Source: VRUE01 sp963698085 (lineage in GTDB: Bacteria; Actinomycetota; Thermoleophilia; Solirubrobacterales; 70-9). From it: a stretch of DNA of 64,000 bases. The stretch is taken from the NCBI GenBank assembly GCA_963698085.1, contig OY969122.1:2418001-2482000 (forward strand). The letters run 5' to 3'. This document shows, in pieces, positions 7,889 to 16,083 of the stretch (positions within the stretch are counted from its first letter, which is position 1; each line of letters starts with the position of its first letter). Position numbers and translations under genes: made by a program. The notes below the pieces were generated by a model. It was not told where the DNA came from. It was given only the letters and a program-made list of their open reading frames with translations, and did not search any database.

Positions 7889-9008
7889 TCAACTCAACCC
7901 GCAAGCGTGCCCCGAGTGTCTGCGCCGTGCGCGCCTGCTCGCGCACCTCGCCCCCTATATCGAGAAGCTCGCCGCCGGAGCTCCCGGCAGGCGCTCGCCC
8001 GAATTACTCCGCCTCAGCAACGAGGATCTGGCGGAGGTCGCAGCTCCACGCGTGGCGGGTCAGATCCTCGCCCAGATAGCGGCGGCGCCGGAGGGGCGGC
8101 TGCAGGCGGAGCTCGCCGCGGCGGAGTGCTGGGCCTGCTGCCGGCACGATCCCCTATTCCCTGAGGGACTGCGGGATGCGGCCGATGCGCCGTGGGTGCT
8201 GATCGGGCGCGGCGACGCGACCCTGCTGCGGCAGCTGAGGCCGGATGGGGCGGTGACCGTGGTGGGCGCGAGGCGCGCCAGCACCTACGGGCGCGAGGTG
8301 GCGCGCGAGCTTGGGCGAGAACTGGCGGCGGTGGGAATGGTCGTGGTCAGCGGCCTCGCCTTCGGCATCGATGCGTGCGCCCATCGCGGCGCCCTCGATT
8401 CCGGCCACACAGTCGCGGTGCTCGGCTGCGGCGCCGACGTCGCCTACCCGGCCGCACATCGCTCGCTCTGGCGGCAGATTGCGACGAGCGGCCTCGTCCT
8501 TTCCGAGCTGCCGCCCGGCTGTGGCGCCTGGCGCTGGACGTTTCCCGCTCGCAACCGGATCATGGCGGCGCTATCCGGGATGACGGTGGTGATCGAGGCG
8601 GCGGAGCGCTCCGGCTCGCTGATCACGGCCGACCTTGCTGCCGATCTCGGCCGCGACCTCGGCGCGGTGCCTGGTCCGGTCGGCTCGCGCCTCTCGGCGG
8701 GTCCCAACAACCTGCTGGCGGGTGGCGCCTGTCTGGTCCGCGACGCGCAGGACGTTCTCGACGCAATGCTCGGGCCGGGCGTGCGCCGTATCGAGCGGGC
8801 CGGGCCAAAGCTGAACACCGCGCAGCAAGCCGTCTTGGAGGCGCTGGAGCTCGGTGCGGAGACCTGCGACGCCCTCGCCACCGGCCTCCAGCTCTCCGGC
8901 GGCGAGGTCGCGGCGACGCTGGCGGACCTCGAGGCGCTCGGCTACGTCACCTGCTCGCTGGTCGGCGTCTACACCCGCACTGCTCTGCAAACACCATCCG
9001 ACATCTAG
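7881..9008 (+). CDS. dprA: DprA/Smf DNA-processing protein
   Basis: DprA binds incoming single-stranded DNA and loads RecA during transformation. The 375-residue protein has an N-terminal helical region with an unusual cysteine pair (CPECLRRARLL). The Rossmann-type DprA core follows, with VVGARRASTYGREVAREL, VVSGLAFGIDACAHRGAL and SGSLITADLAADLGRD. A C-terminal winged-helix segment runs to about residue 370. The GTG start overlaps the end of comM, arguing for translational coupling. Confidence 0.95.
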   Translation: MISQLNPQACPECLRRARLLAHLAPYIEKLAAGAPGRRSPELLRLSNEDLAEVAAPRVAGQILAQIAAAPEGRLQAELAAAECWACCRHDPLFPEGLRDAADAPWVLIGRGDATLLRQLRPDGAVTVVGARRASTYGREVARELGRELAAVGMVVVSGLAFGIDACAHRGALDSGHTVAVLGCGADVAYPAAHRSLWRQIATSGLVLSELPPGCGAWRWTFPARNRIMAALSGMTVVIEAAERSGSLITADLAADLGRDLGAVPGPVGSRLSAGPNNLLAGGACLVRDAQDVLDAMLGPGVRRIERAGPKLNTAQQAVLEALELGAETCDALATGLQLSGGEVAATLADLEALGYVTCSLVGVYTRTALQTPSDI

Positions 9009-9020
9009 GCTGGAGGCCCG

Positions 9021-9824
9021 ATGAACACGAGACGAGTGAAAACCGCCCTGTCGATTGCCGGCTCGGATTCCGGCGCCGGAGCGGGTATACAGGCCGACCT
9101 CAAGGCATTCGCGTGCTGCGATGTGCACGGCATGACCGCGATCACCGCGATCACCGCGCAGAACACCGTCGGTGTCGAGGCGGTGGAGGCGGTTTCCCCC
9201 GAGATGATCGTCGCCCAGGTCAGGGCGGTCGCCGCGGACATTGGCGTCGACGCGGTGAAGATCGGCATGCTCGGCACCGTGGAGACCGTCGACGCTGTGG
9301 TCGAGGCGCTCGACCTGGTCGGCGAGGCGCCGGTGGTAGTCGACCCGGTGATGGTCGCTGAGAGCGGCGCCGTCTTGCTCGATGACGATGCGCGTACGGC
9401 GCTGGTCGAGCGGCTGTTGCCACTGGCAACTGTGGTCACGCCGAACATCCCCGAGGCGCGAGCGCTGACCGGCGCTGGGGAGCGTGATTCGCAGGAGGAC
9501 CTCGCCCGGGAGATGCTCGCCCTGGGCTCGGAAGTCGTGGTGGTCACCGGCGGCCACAGCGATGAGCTCGCAGACCTCTATTTCGACGGCTCACGGGTCG
9601 AGACGATTCCCGGTGACCACCATCCGGACGGCGCGTCGCATGGTTCGGGCTGCACGCACTCCTCGGCTGTGGCTGCTTTTCTCGCCCGTGACTTCACGCC
9701 GCTGGAAGCCGCTCGCCAAGCCCGGGGCGTCGCTGCGCAGGCCGTGCTCGGGGGCTTGCGGGAGCTGGGGGCGGGAGCGGGGCCGGTCGACGTGCTGGGT
9801 ATGACGGGTACATTCTTGCCGTGA
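9021..9824 (+). CDS. thiD: ThiD, hydroxymethylpyrimidine/phosphomethylpyrimidine kinase
   Basis: ThiD phosphorylates HMP and HMP-P in the pyrimidine branch of thiamine synthesis. The 267-residue ribokinase-fold protein begins with the family signature TALSIAGSDSGAGAGIQADLK, and its C-terminal anion-hole motif reads GSGCTHSSAVAAFLA. Other thiamine genes are not nearby. It sits between dprA and ilvD and overlaps the ilvD start by 4 bases. Confidence 0.95.
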   Translation: MNTRRVKTALSIAGSDSGAGAGIQADLKAFACCDVHGMTAITAITAQNTVGVEAVEAVSPEMIVAQVRAVAADIGVDAVKIGMLGTVETVDAVVEALDLVGEAPVVVDPVMVAESGAVLLDDDARTALVERLLPLATVVTPNIPEARALTGAGERDSQEDLAREMLALGSEVVVVTGGHSDELADLYFDGSRVETIPGDHHPDGASHGSGCTHSSAVAAFLARDFTPLEAARQARGVAAQAVLGGLRELGAGAGPVDVLGMTGTFLP

Positions 9825-11515
9825 GCAGCAACGGCTCCACCTCGACCAAGCTCCCGCGCCCGCGCTCCAGCGTCGTCTTCGACGGCCCCGAGCGCGCCCA
9901 CGCCCGCGCCTACATGAAGGGCATCGGCTTCGACGACGACGCGCTCAGCCGACCGACGATCGGGATCGCCAACACCTGGACCGAGGCGATGCCCTGCAAC
10001 TTCCACCTGCGCGGGCTTGCCGAGCACGTCAAGGAGGGGGTACGGGCAGCCGGTGGCACGCCGATGGAGTTCAACACCATCGCCGTCTCCGACGGGGTCA
10101 CGATGGGCACCCAGGGGATGAAGGCGTCGCTGATCAGTCGTGAGGTGATCGCAGACTCGATCGAGCTGATGGCGCGCGGCTACCAGTTCGACGCGATCGT
10201 CGCTGTTTGTGCGTGCGACAAGACGATTCCCGGCTGTGCAATGGCGCTTGCCCGGCTCGACGTGCCCTCGGTGCTGCTCTACGGCGGCTCGATTGCGCCC
10301 GGTCGCTGGCACGGCCGCGACGTGACGATCCTCGACATCTTCGAGGCGGTAGGCGCCCACGCGGCGGGGGACATGAGCGACGAGGAACTGAACGAGCTCG
10401 AGGGCGTTGCCAGCCCCGGCGCCGGCGCCTGCGGCGGCCAGTTCACCGCCAACACGATGGCCTGCGCCTTCGAGGCTCTCGGGATCAGTCCCGGTGGCTC
10501 GGCGATGGTGCCCGCCGAAGACGACGAGAAGGGAACCGTCGCCGAGAAGATCGGCGAGCTGGTGATGCGGGTCCTGGTGGAGGACCTCAAGCCGAGTCGG
10601 GTCATCACTCGCGACTCGCTGGAGAACGCGATCGCCTGCGCCTGTGCGTCGGGTGGCTCGACCAATGTCGTCCTGCACCTGATTGCCCTCGCCCATGAGG
10701 CGGGCATCGAGCTGAGCATCGACGATTTCGAGCAGATCTCCCGCGAGACGCCGCTGCTCGCCGACCTGAAGCCGGGCGGGCGCTTCGTCGCCACCGACCT
10801 CTACCGCGCCGGCGGCGTGCCGCTGATCCTCAAGCGGCTCGCCGAGGCTGGCATTCTGCACAGCGAGGAGATCACCGTCAGCGGCCGCACGATCGGCGAA
10901 GAGGCCGAAGCGGCGAGTGAGGCGGAGGGGCAGGAAGTCGTGCGGCCGCTCTCGGACCCGCTCAAGGCCGAAGGCGGCCTGGCGATCCTGCGCGGCAACC
11001 TCGCCCCGGAGGGTGCCGTGGTCAAGCTCGCCGGCACCGAGCGCAAAAAGCAGGTCGGTCCCGCCCGTGTCTTCGAGTCCGAGGAGGAGTGCTTCCGCGC
11101 CGTCAAGGAGCAGGGTCTCCGTCCCGGCGACATCGTCGTCATCCGCAACGAGGGGCCGTCGGGCGGCCCGGGCATGCGCGAGATGCTGCAGGTGACGGCG
11201 GCGATCGTCGGCGAGGGTCTCGGCGAGGAAGTCGCACTACTCACCGATGGGCGTTTCTCCGGCGCGACCCGCGGCTTGATGGCGGGCCACGTCGCCCCCG
11301 AGGCGGTCAAGGGCGGGCCGATCGCGGCGATTCGCGAGGGTGACGAGGTCTGCTTCGACGTCGAGGCTCGGCGGCTCGACGTCGCGCTCTCCGACGAGGA
11401 GATCGCCAAGCGGGTGGCCGAATACGAGCCGCCGGCGCCGCTGTATGACCGCGGGGTGATGGCCAAGTACGCGGCCACCGTGTCATCCGCCGCCCAGGGT
11501 GCCGTTACCTCCTGA
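9821..11515 (+). CDS. ilvD: Dihydroxy-acid dehydratase
   Basis: IlvD converts dihydroxy-acids to 2-keto acids in valine, leucine and isoleucine synthesis. The 564-residue sequence starts with GTG and keeps the iron-sulfur ligands in VCACDKTIPGC and GACGGQFTANTM. The C-terminal GRFSGATRGLMAGHVAPEA signature is also present. Other branched-chain genes are not in the window. A conserved structured repeat begins immediately after the stop. Confidence 0.97.
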   Translation: MSSNGSTSTKLPRPRSSVVFDGPERAHARAYMKGIGFDDDALSRPTIGIANTWTEAMPCNFHLRGLAEHVKEGVRAAGGTPMEFNTIAVSDGVTMGTQGMKASLISREVIADSIELMARGYQFDAIVAVCACDKTIPGCAMALARLDVPSVLLYGGSIAPGRWHGRDVTILDIFEAVGAHAAGDMSDEELNELEGVASPGAGACGGQFTANTMACAFEALGISPGGSAMVPAEDDEKGTVAEKIGELVMRVLVEDLKPSRVITRDSLENAIACACASGGSTNVVLHLIALAHEAGIELSIDDFEQISRETPLLADLKPGGRFVATDLYRAGGVPLILKRLAEAGILHSEEITVSGRTIGEEAEAASEAEGQEVVRPLSDPLKAEGGLAILRGNLAPEGAVVKLAGTERKKQVGPARVFESEEECFRAVKEQGLRPGDIVVIRNEGPSGGPGMREMLQVTAAIVGEGLGEEVALLTDGRFSGATRGLMAGHVAPEAVKGGPIAAIREGDEVCFDVEARRLDVALSDEEIAKRVAEYEPPAPLYDRGVMAKYAATVSSAAQGAVTS

Positions 11516-11516
11516 C

Positions 11517-11605
11517 GGACTAGAGCGGCGCATATCGGCGTCCTCGGTCGCTCGCGTGCAGAGCACGCCACGCTCCCTGCGTCCTTGATCTACTTGCTCT
11601 ATTCC
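11517..11605 (+). repeat. Structured intergenic repeat, copy A (ilvD end)
   Basis: The 70-bp core at 11527-11596 is nearly identical to cores at 55860-55929 and, reversed, 59626-59696. Within it a 6-bp hairpin GCGTGC-AGA-GCACGC is visible. The core is flanked by an outer stem, GGACTAGAGC (11517-11526) against GCTCTATTCC (11596-11605), 9 of 10 pairs. The stop codon of the convergent hydrolase lies in the right arm. It could act as a bidirectional terminator or be a non-autonomous mobile element. Confidence 0.8.
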
Positions 11606-12519
11606 GCCAGGAAGTCGTCGAGGAGCGCGTTAAAGCGTTCCGGGCGCTCCATCTGCGGAACGTGCCCGGTGCGCTCGAACAGCTCCAGCCGCGAGTCCTC
11701 GACCAGGCGGTGGTAGCCGATCGCCGCCTCGACCGGGACGACGTGGTCGTTGAGGCCCCAGACGACCAGCGTCGGGATCTCGATCTCGGTCAGGCGATGG
11801 CGACTGTCGTAGCCCCCGATCGTGCGGATCGCGTCGCCGAAGCCGGGGCTCTGCAGCCCGGGCTCGATCTGCTCGCGCAGCAGCTCCGGGCGGACCCGGT
11901 TGGGGTAGTGGAAGACGCGCCCGAAGGCGAACTGGCGGCCACGGGGGCGGTTCAGCCAGGCGCGACGCGGCCCAGCCATGAAGGGGAAGCTGGCTTCAAA
12001 GAGGCTCACCGCGGCTTCGATTCGCCGTCCCTGCGCCTCGGCGAAGCTGATCCCAGCCGCCGAGACCAGCACCAGCTTGTCGAATCGCGAGGGCCGTTCG
12101 ATCACCGCCTCGGTGGAGACGAAGCCGCCCATTGAGTTGCCGACCAGTGCCGCGCCCCGGTCGATGCCGAGCTTCTCGCAGAAGTCGTGGATCAGCCGCC
12201 CGTAGGCGGGCATGTCGATCGGCCAAGATGGCATCGGGCTCTCGCCAAAGCCGGGCAGGTCGAGGGCGATCGCGCGGTGGCTGCGACCGAAGTGGGGGAG
12301 GTTCTCGAGCCAGTTCTGCCAGCAGCCGGCAAGCCCGTGGACGAAGATGATTGGTTCACCTTCGCCGACCTCCGCGTAGTTGACCTCGGCTCCGGGCAGC
12401 TGCACGCGGTGCAGATGCTCGCGCCAATCGATCTTCAGCCACTCAGGATCGGGGTTGCCATAGTCGCTGGCCGGGAAGTTGACCGACCCGCTCAGCACGC
12501 TCTCGGGCGTCTCAGGCAT
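11599..12519 (-). CDS. Alpha/beta-fold hydrolase
   Basis: This 306-residue alpha/beta hydrolase has the oxyanion HG dipeptide (FVHGLAGCWQNW), nucleophile elbow GNSMGG with Ser, acid residue region VVWGLNDHVVP and a C-terminal His (RTGHVPQMERPE). The substrate cannot be deduced; the family includes haloperoxidase-like esterases and C-C bond hydrolases. Its start overlaps the stop of the upstream folate-related gene by 8 bases on the same strand, so the two probably share a transcript. Confidence 0.9.
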   Translation of the reverse strand: MPETPESVLSGSVNFPASDYGNPDPEWLKIDWREHLHRVQLPGAEVNYAEVGEGEPIIFVHGLAGCWQNWLENLPHFGRSHRAIALDLPGFGESPMPSWPIDMPAYGRLIHDFCEKLGIDRGAALVGNSMGGFVSTEAVIERPSRFDKLVLVSAAGISFAEAQGRRIEAAVSLFEASFPFMAGPRRAWLNRPRGRQFAFGRVFHYPNRVRPELLREQIEPGLQSPGFGDAIRTIGGYDSRHRLTEIEIPTLVVWGLNDHVVPVEAAIGYHRLVEDSRLELFERTGHVPQMERPERFNALLDDFLAE

Positions 12520-13225
12520 AGCCCATCCTTTCCAGAATCGGGATCTCGCGAATTTGCGGCGGCTGCAGGTGGTCCCAGAGGATGCCGCGCGGACGCTCGT
12601 AGGTTCGCTCGACCTCGATCACGGCGCGCGGCGTCGCGATCACGTCGACGGGGAGATCGTGCGAAATGACCGGCAGGTGGCGGCGCATGATTTGGATCGG
12701 GTGGACGGTGGTGGCGATCGTCGTATGGTCGTCGATCTTGCCGGCGTCGATCAGGATCCCGTACTCGAGGTCGTTGTAGCCGCCGCCCTTGCCGATTCGC
12801 GCTCCGCTGAGGTTGACCGCGACCGAGCCGGTGAGGACGAAGTCGATCTCGGGCAGGTCGTCGAGGGCGACGACGCGGCCGTGCTTGAGCGCCCCCTTGA
12901 TCGTCGCCGCCTCTTTGATCGCCGCCTTTGAGAGGCGCTTTGGGTCGAGCACGCGAAACGGGTGCGGGTCGCGCAGACGCGGCACCGCCATGATCAGTGT
13001 CTTGCCTTCTTCCAGGGCCATGCGGCGGGCCTGCGTCTGGGGCGAGTCAGGATTGACCTTGATTGCCCGCGCCCGCTTCCAGAGCCTGTGTCCGGCGAGC
13101 TTCTCGGCGGCTAACCTCGCCCCGGCGAAGTTCGGTATCCGGCCCTCCGCGCCTGGAAAGCGAGAAACCCCCTCGCGGTCCATCGCCTGCCAAATCTCCT
13201 TGCGAACCTCATCCTTGGAGCGCAC
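12512..13225 (-). CDS. 5-formyltetrahydrofolate cyclo-ligase family protein
   Basis: The 237-residue product belongs to the 5-FTHF cyclo-ligase (methenyltetrahydrofolate synthetase) superfamily. It has a basic N-terminal KDEVRKEIWQAMDREG helix, LIMAVPRLRD in the middle and the glycine-rich GARIGKGGGYNDLEYGIL motif that corresponds to the family's GxGxGYYDR-like loop. It is longer than classical FolD-recycling enzymes (about 190 residues) and may belong to the divergent branch found in archaea and actinobacteria, so the exact substrate is uncertain. The start is GTG. Confidence 0.85.
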   Translation of the reverse strand: MRSKDEVRKEIWQAMDREGVSRFPGAEGRIPNFAGARLAAEKLAGHRLWKRARAIKVNPDSPQTQARRMALEEGKTLIMAVPRLRDPHPFRVLDPKRLSKAAIKEAATIKGALKHGRVVALDDLPEIDFVLTGSVAVNLSGARIGKGGGYNDLEYGILIDAGKIDDHTTIATTVHPIQIMRRHLPVISHDLPVDVIATPRAVIEVERTYERPRGILWDHLQPPQIREIPILERMGYA

Positions 13226-13279
13226 AGTGCCGAAAGATATCCGTCAGAACGACCGGACCGTCTGCCTAAACTTTCCCGA

Positions 13280-14317
13280 ATGGGGCGTAAGACCAAAATC
13301 GCGATCGCCACCTGCGTCTGCTTGCTCGCACTTGGCGCGGTAGCCGCTTACGCCTACGACAGCTCCCAGGACGACACGATTGCCGATGGTGTGACGATCG
13401 CCGGCGTTGACGTCGGCGGCATGAATGCGAGCGAAGCGGAGCGCGTGGTCCGGCGACAGCTGCTGGCGCCGCTGCGCCATTCGCTTAAGGTCGGCTACGA
13501 CGGCGAGAGCTGGACCCTCTCCGGCAAGGCGCTGAAGGTCCACGCCGATATCGACGGTGCGGTCGAAGAAGCGCTCGACGCGAGTCGCGACGGCAGCTTG
13601 CCGGCACGGATAGTTCGTTATGTCAGCGGCGGTGAGGTCGACGAGAGCGTCTCCGCCGACGTCACCTACTCACAACCCGCGGTCAACCGCTTCGTGCGCG
13701 AGATCGCGACCGAGCTGAACCGCGAACCGCAGGACGCCACGGTCGAAGCCAACGGCGCCGAACTTGCCGTGGTCCCGGCCGAGCACGGGCGCAAGCTGCG
13801 CGACAACCTGCTCACCCGCCAGCTCAACGCCGCTGTCCTCAACGCCAGCGCCGACCACACGATCGCCGCCCGCACCCACGCGATCGCGCCCGAGGTGACC
13901 GGCGAAGAGGTCGCCTCCGAGTATCCGACTTACCTCACGCTCGAGCGCGCCAGCTACACGCTGCGCCTCTGGGAGGACTTGAAGCTGGCCAAGACCTACA
14001 CCGTCGCAGTCGGCCAGGAAGGGCTGGAAACGCCGGAAGGGCTTTACCACATCCAAGACAAGCAGGTCGAACCCACCTGGCATGTGCCCGAATCGGACTG
14101 GGCCGGGTCGCTCGCTGGCCAGTCGATTCCGCCAGGGCCGTCGAACCCGCTCAAGGCCCGTTGGATGGGCATCTACGAAGGGGCCGGCATCCACGGAACC
14201 GAAGAAACCTCCTCGCTGGGAACCGCCGCCTCGCACGGTTGCGTGCGGATGTCGATCGAAGACGTGGAAGAGCTGTACGACCTGGTCGAAGTAGGCACGC
14301 CGATCTACATCGGTTGA
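13280..14317 (+). CDS. L,D-transpeptidase with PG-binding domain
   Basis: A signal anchor (IAIATCVCLLALGAVAAYAY) is followed by a region resembling the VanW-associated peptidoglycan-binding domain, spanning about residues 35-200. A C-terminal YkuD catalytic domain ends the protein. The catalytic signature is clear: a His in GIHGTEE, then SHGCVRMS with the nucleophilic Cys and the Arg. Such enzymes form 3-3 cross-links or attach proteins to peptidoglycan outside the membrane. It diverges from the folate gene across 54 bases that must hold both promoters. Confidence 0.93.
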   Translation: MGRKTKIAIATCVCLLALGAVAAYAYDSSQDDTIADGVTIAGVDVGGMNASEAERVVRRQLLAPLRHSLKVGYDGESWTLSGKALKVHADIDGAVEEALDASRDGSLPARIVRYVSGGEVDESVSADVTYSQPAVNRFVREIATELNREPQDATVEANGAELAVVPAEHGRKLRDNLLTRQLNAAVLNASADHTIAARTHAIAPEVTGEEVASEYPTYLTLERASYTLRLWEDLKLAKTYTVAVGQEGLETPEGLYHIQDKQVEPTWHVPESDWAGSLAGQSIPPGPSNPLKARWMGIYEGAGIHGTEETSSLGTAASHGCVRMSIEDVEELYDLVEVGTPIYIG

Positions 14318-14358
14318 AGCCCGCAGGCAAGCGTTGCCGCGCGGCGAATCTGATCCCA

Positions 14359-15246
14359 ATGAGCTGGGAAGAGGCGCTGAGCGGATACGACCGCGACCTG
14401 CGGGCGCGGAGCATGGCCGAGCGCACCCGCCGCGCCTACGGTGTTGACCTCGGCCAGTTCGCCGAGTGGGCGGAGGCCCGAAGTCTCCAGCCGGCAAAGG
14501 TGCGGCATCGCGACGTGCGTCGTTACGGGGCGGGGCTCTCGTCGGGCGGGGCCGCGCCGGCGACGGTGGCGCGCAAGCTCGCCGCCGTCCGCGGCCTCTT
14601 CGACTTCCTCGTCCGCACCGAGCAGGTCGGGCAGAACCCCGCCGAGCTCGTCTCCAGCCCGAAGCGGGAGGAGAAGCTGCCGCGGGTGCTGAGCGGCGAG
14701 CAGGTACGTTCGCTGCTCGAGCGGATTCCGGCCCGCACCCCGCTGGAGCTGCGCGACCGGGCGATGCTCGAGCTCGCCTACTCTTGTGGCCTGCGCTGCG
14801 AGGAGATCGTCAACCTCGATGCGGGGTCCTTCGACTTCGAGACCGAGCAGCTGCGGGTGCTGGGCAAGGGCTCCAAGGAGCGGCTGCTGCCGGTCGGCGA
14901 GCCGGCACAGCGAGCACTCCGCCGCTACCTCGATCGCGGTCGGCACGCGCTCGCTACCGATCCCCGTCAGCAGGCCTTGTTCCTCTCCAAGAGCGGTCGT
15001 CGCCTCTCCAGCTCCGACATCACCCGCCGGCTGGGCCTCTGGGTTCGCGAGGCGGCGCTCGCCGCCGGTATCTCGCCGCACTCGCTGCGCCACAGCTTCG
15101 CCACCCACTTGCTGGAAGGAGGCGCGGACCTGCGAACCATCCAGGAGCTGCTCGGTCACGCTTCGATATCGACGACTCAGGTCTACACTCGTGTCGACGC
15201 CGCGCGCCTGCGGGAGGCCTACGCTGCGACCCATCCGCGCGCATGA
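14359..15246 (+). CDS. xerD: Tyrosine recombinase XerC/XerD
   Basis: This 295-residue integrase-fold protein has the Xer length and layout: a SAM-like N-terminal domain (AERTRRAYGVDLGQF) and a catalytic domain. The catalytic residues are all visible: Arg in SCGLRCEEI, Lys in GKGSKERLLPV, HxxR in HSLRHSFATHL, His in LGHASISTTQ and the nucleophile Tyr in VYTRV. The start at 14359 is chosen over in-frame upstream starts that run into the transpeptidase gene. The neighbouring sigma factor and DprA support a chromosomal dimer-resolution role rather than a phage integrase. Confidence 0.92.
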   Translation: MSWEEALSGYDRDLRARSMAERTRRAYGVDLGQFAEWAEARSLQPAKVRHRDVRRYGAGLSSGGAAPATVARKLAAVRGLFDFLVRTEQVGQNPAELVSSPKREEKLPRVLSGEQVRSLLERIPARTPLELRDRAMLELAYSCGLRCEEIVNLDAGSFDFETEQLRVLGKGSKERLLPVGEPAQRALRRYLDRGRHALATDPRQQALFLSKSGRRLSSSDITRRLGLWVREAALAAGISPHSLRHSFATHLLEGGADLRTIQELLGHASISTTQVYTRVDAARLREAYAATHPRA

Positions 15247-15289
15247 TGTTCATACGATGCCCCTGCGCCCATAGAATCGAGCGAATTCC

Positions 15290-16063
15290 ATGGAAACCGG
15301 CGTAAAAGAGGTGGAGCTACGCGACTTGTGGCGCCGCTACAAGGACGATGGCGACAAAGCCGCGCGCGAGCGCTTGGTCGTCGCCTACTCGCCGCTGGTC
15401 AAATTCGTCGCCGGCCGGTTGGGCGCCGGGTTGCCCTCGCACGTCGAGGACGCCGACCTGATCTCCTACGGCCTGATGGGCCTGATCGGCGCGATCGAGC
15501 GCTTCGAGCCCGAGCGCGGGATCAAGTTCGAGACCTTCGCGATGACCCGCATCCGCGGCGCAATCATCGACGAGCTGCGCTCGCTCGACTGGGTGCCGCG
15601 CTCGGTCCGCTCCCGCGCCCGTGAAATCGAGGCCGCGCAGGCGAAGCTCGAGCACGAGCTGCAGCGGGCGCCGACCGAGGCCGAGCTCGCCGCCAAGGTC
15701 GGGTTGACCGAGGAAGAACTGCAGACCTCCCTCCTCGAGATAGCCAACTCCTCGATCTATGCGCTCGATGAGCTGTGGACGATCTCCGACTCCTCCGGCG
15801 ACTCGGTCTCGCTGCTCGACACGATCTCCGACCCGCGCGCCGAAGACCCGCAGGAATCGCTCGCCAGCAGCGAGATCAAGGACCGACTCACCGAGTCGAT
15901 TGCCGGCCTGCCCGAGCGCGAGCAGCTCGTCGTCGCGCTCTACTACTACGAGAACCTCACCCTGCGTGAGATCGGCGAGGTGCTCGGCGTCACCGAGTCG
16001 CGCGTCTCCCAGCTGCACACCAAGGCCGTGATGCGGCTGAAATCCTCGTTGCAAGAGGTCTAG
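15290..16063 (+). CDS. WhiG/FliA-type alternative RNA polymerase sigma factor
   Basis: The 257-residue sigma-70 family group 3 factor lacks region 1.1. Region 2 reads LISYGLMGLIGAIERFEPERGIKFETFAMTRIRGAIIDELR (split by the -10 recognition helix), region 3 is short and region 4 carries TLREIGEVLGVTESRVSQLHTKA. In actinobacteria this class (WhiG) governs sporulation or developmental genes, and in others FliA governs flagella. No anti-sigma factor or flagellar gene is adjacent, so the regulon is unknown. A TAGAAT-like -10 lies about 15 bases upstream. Confidence 0.93.
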   Translation: METGVKEVELRDLWRRYKDDGDKAARERLVVAYSPLVKFVAGRLGAGLPSHVEDADLISYGLMGLIGAIERFEPERGIKFETFAMTRIRGAIIDELRSLDWVPRSVRSRAREIEAAQAKLEHELQRAPTEAELAAKVGLTEEELQTSLLEIANSSIYALDELWTISDSSGDSVSLLDTISDPRAEDPQESLASSEIKDRLTESIAGLPEREQLVVALYYYENLTLREIGEVLGVTESRVSQLHTKAVMRLKSSLQEV

Positions 16064-16083
16064 CCCCGGTCTAATCTCGTTGC

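Noticed and set aside
9578..10861. 427-codon minus-strand frame over thiD/ilvD
   Set aside because: Antisense to two well-supported enzymes and without any motif.
14359..15246. The tyrosine recombinase as the integrase of the tRNA island
   Set aside because: It lies 8 kb from the island among housekeeping genes, has exact Xer length and motifs, and fits chromosomal dimer resolution.
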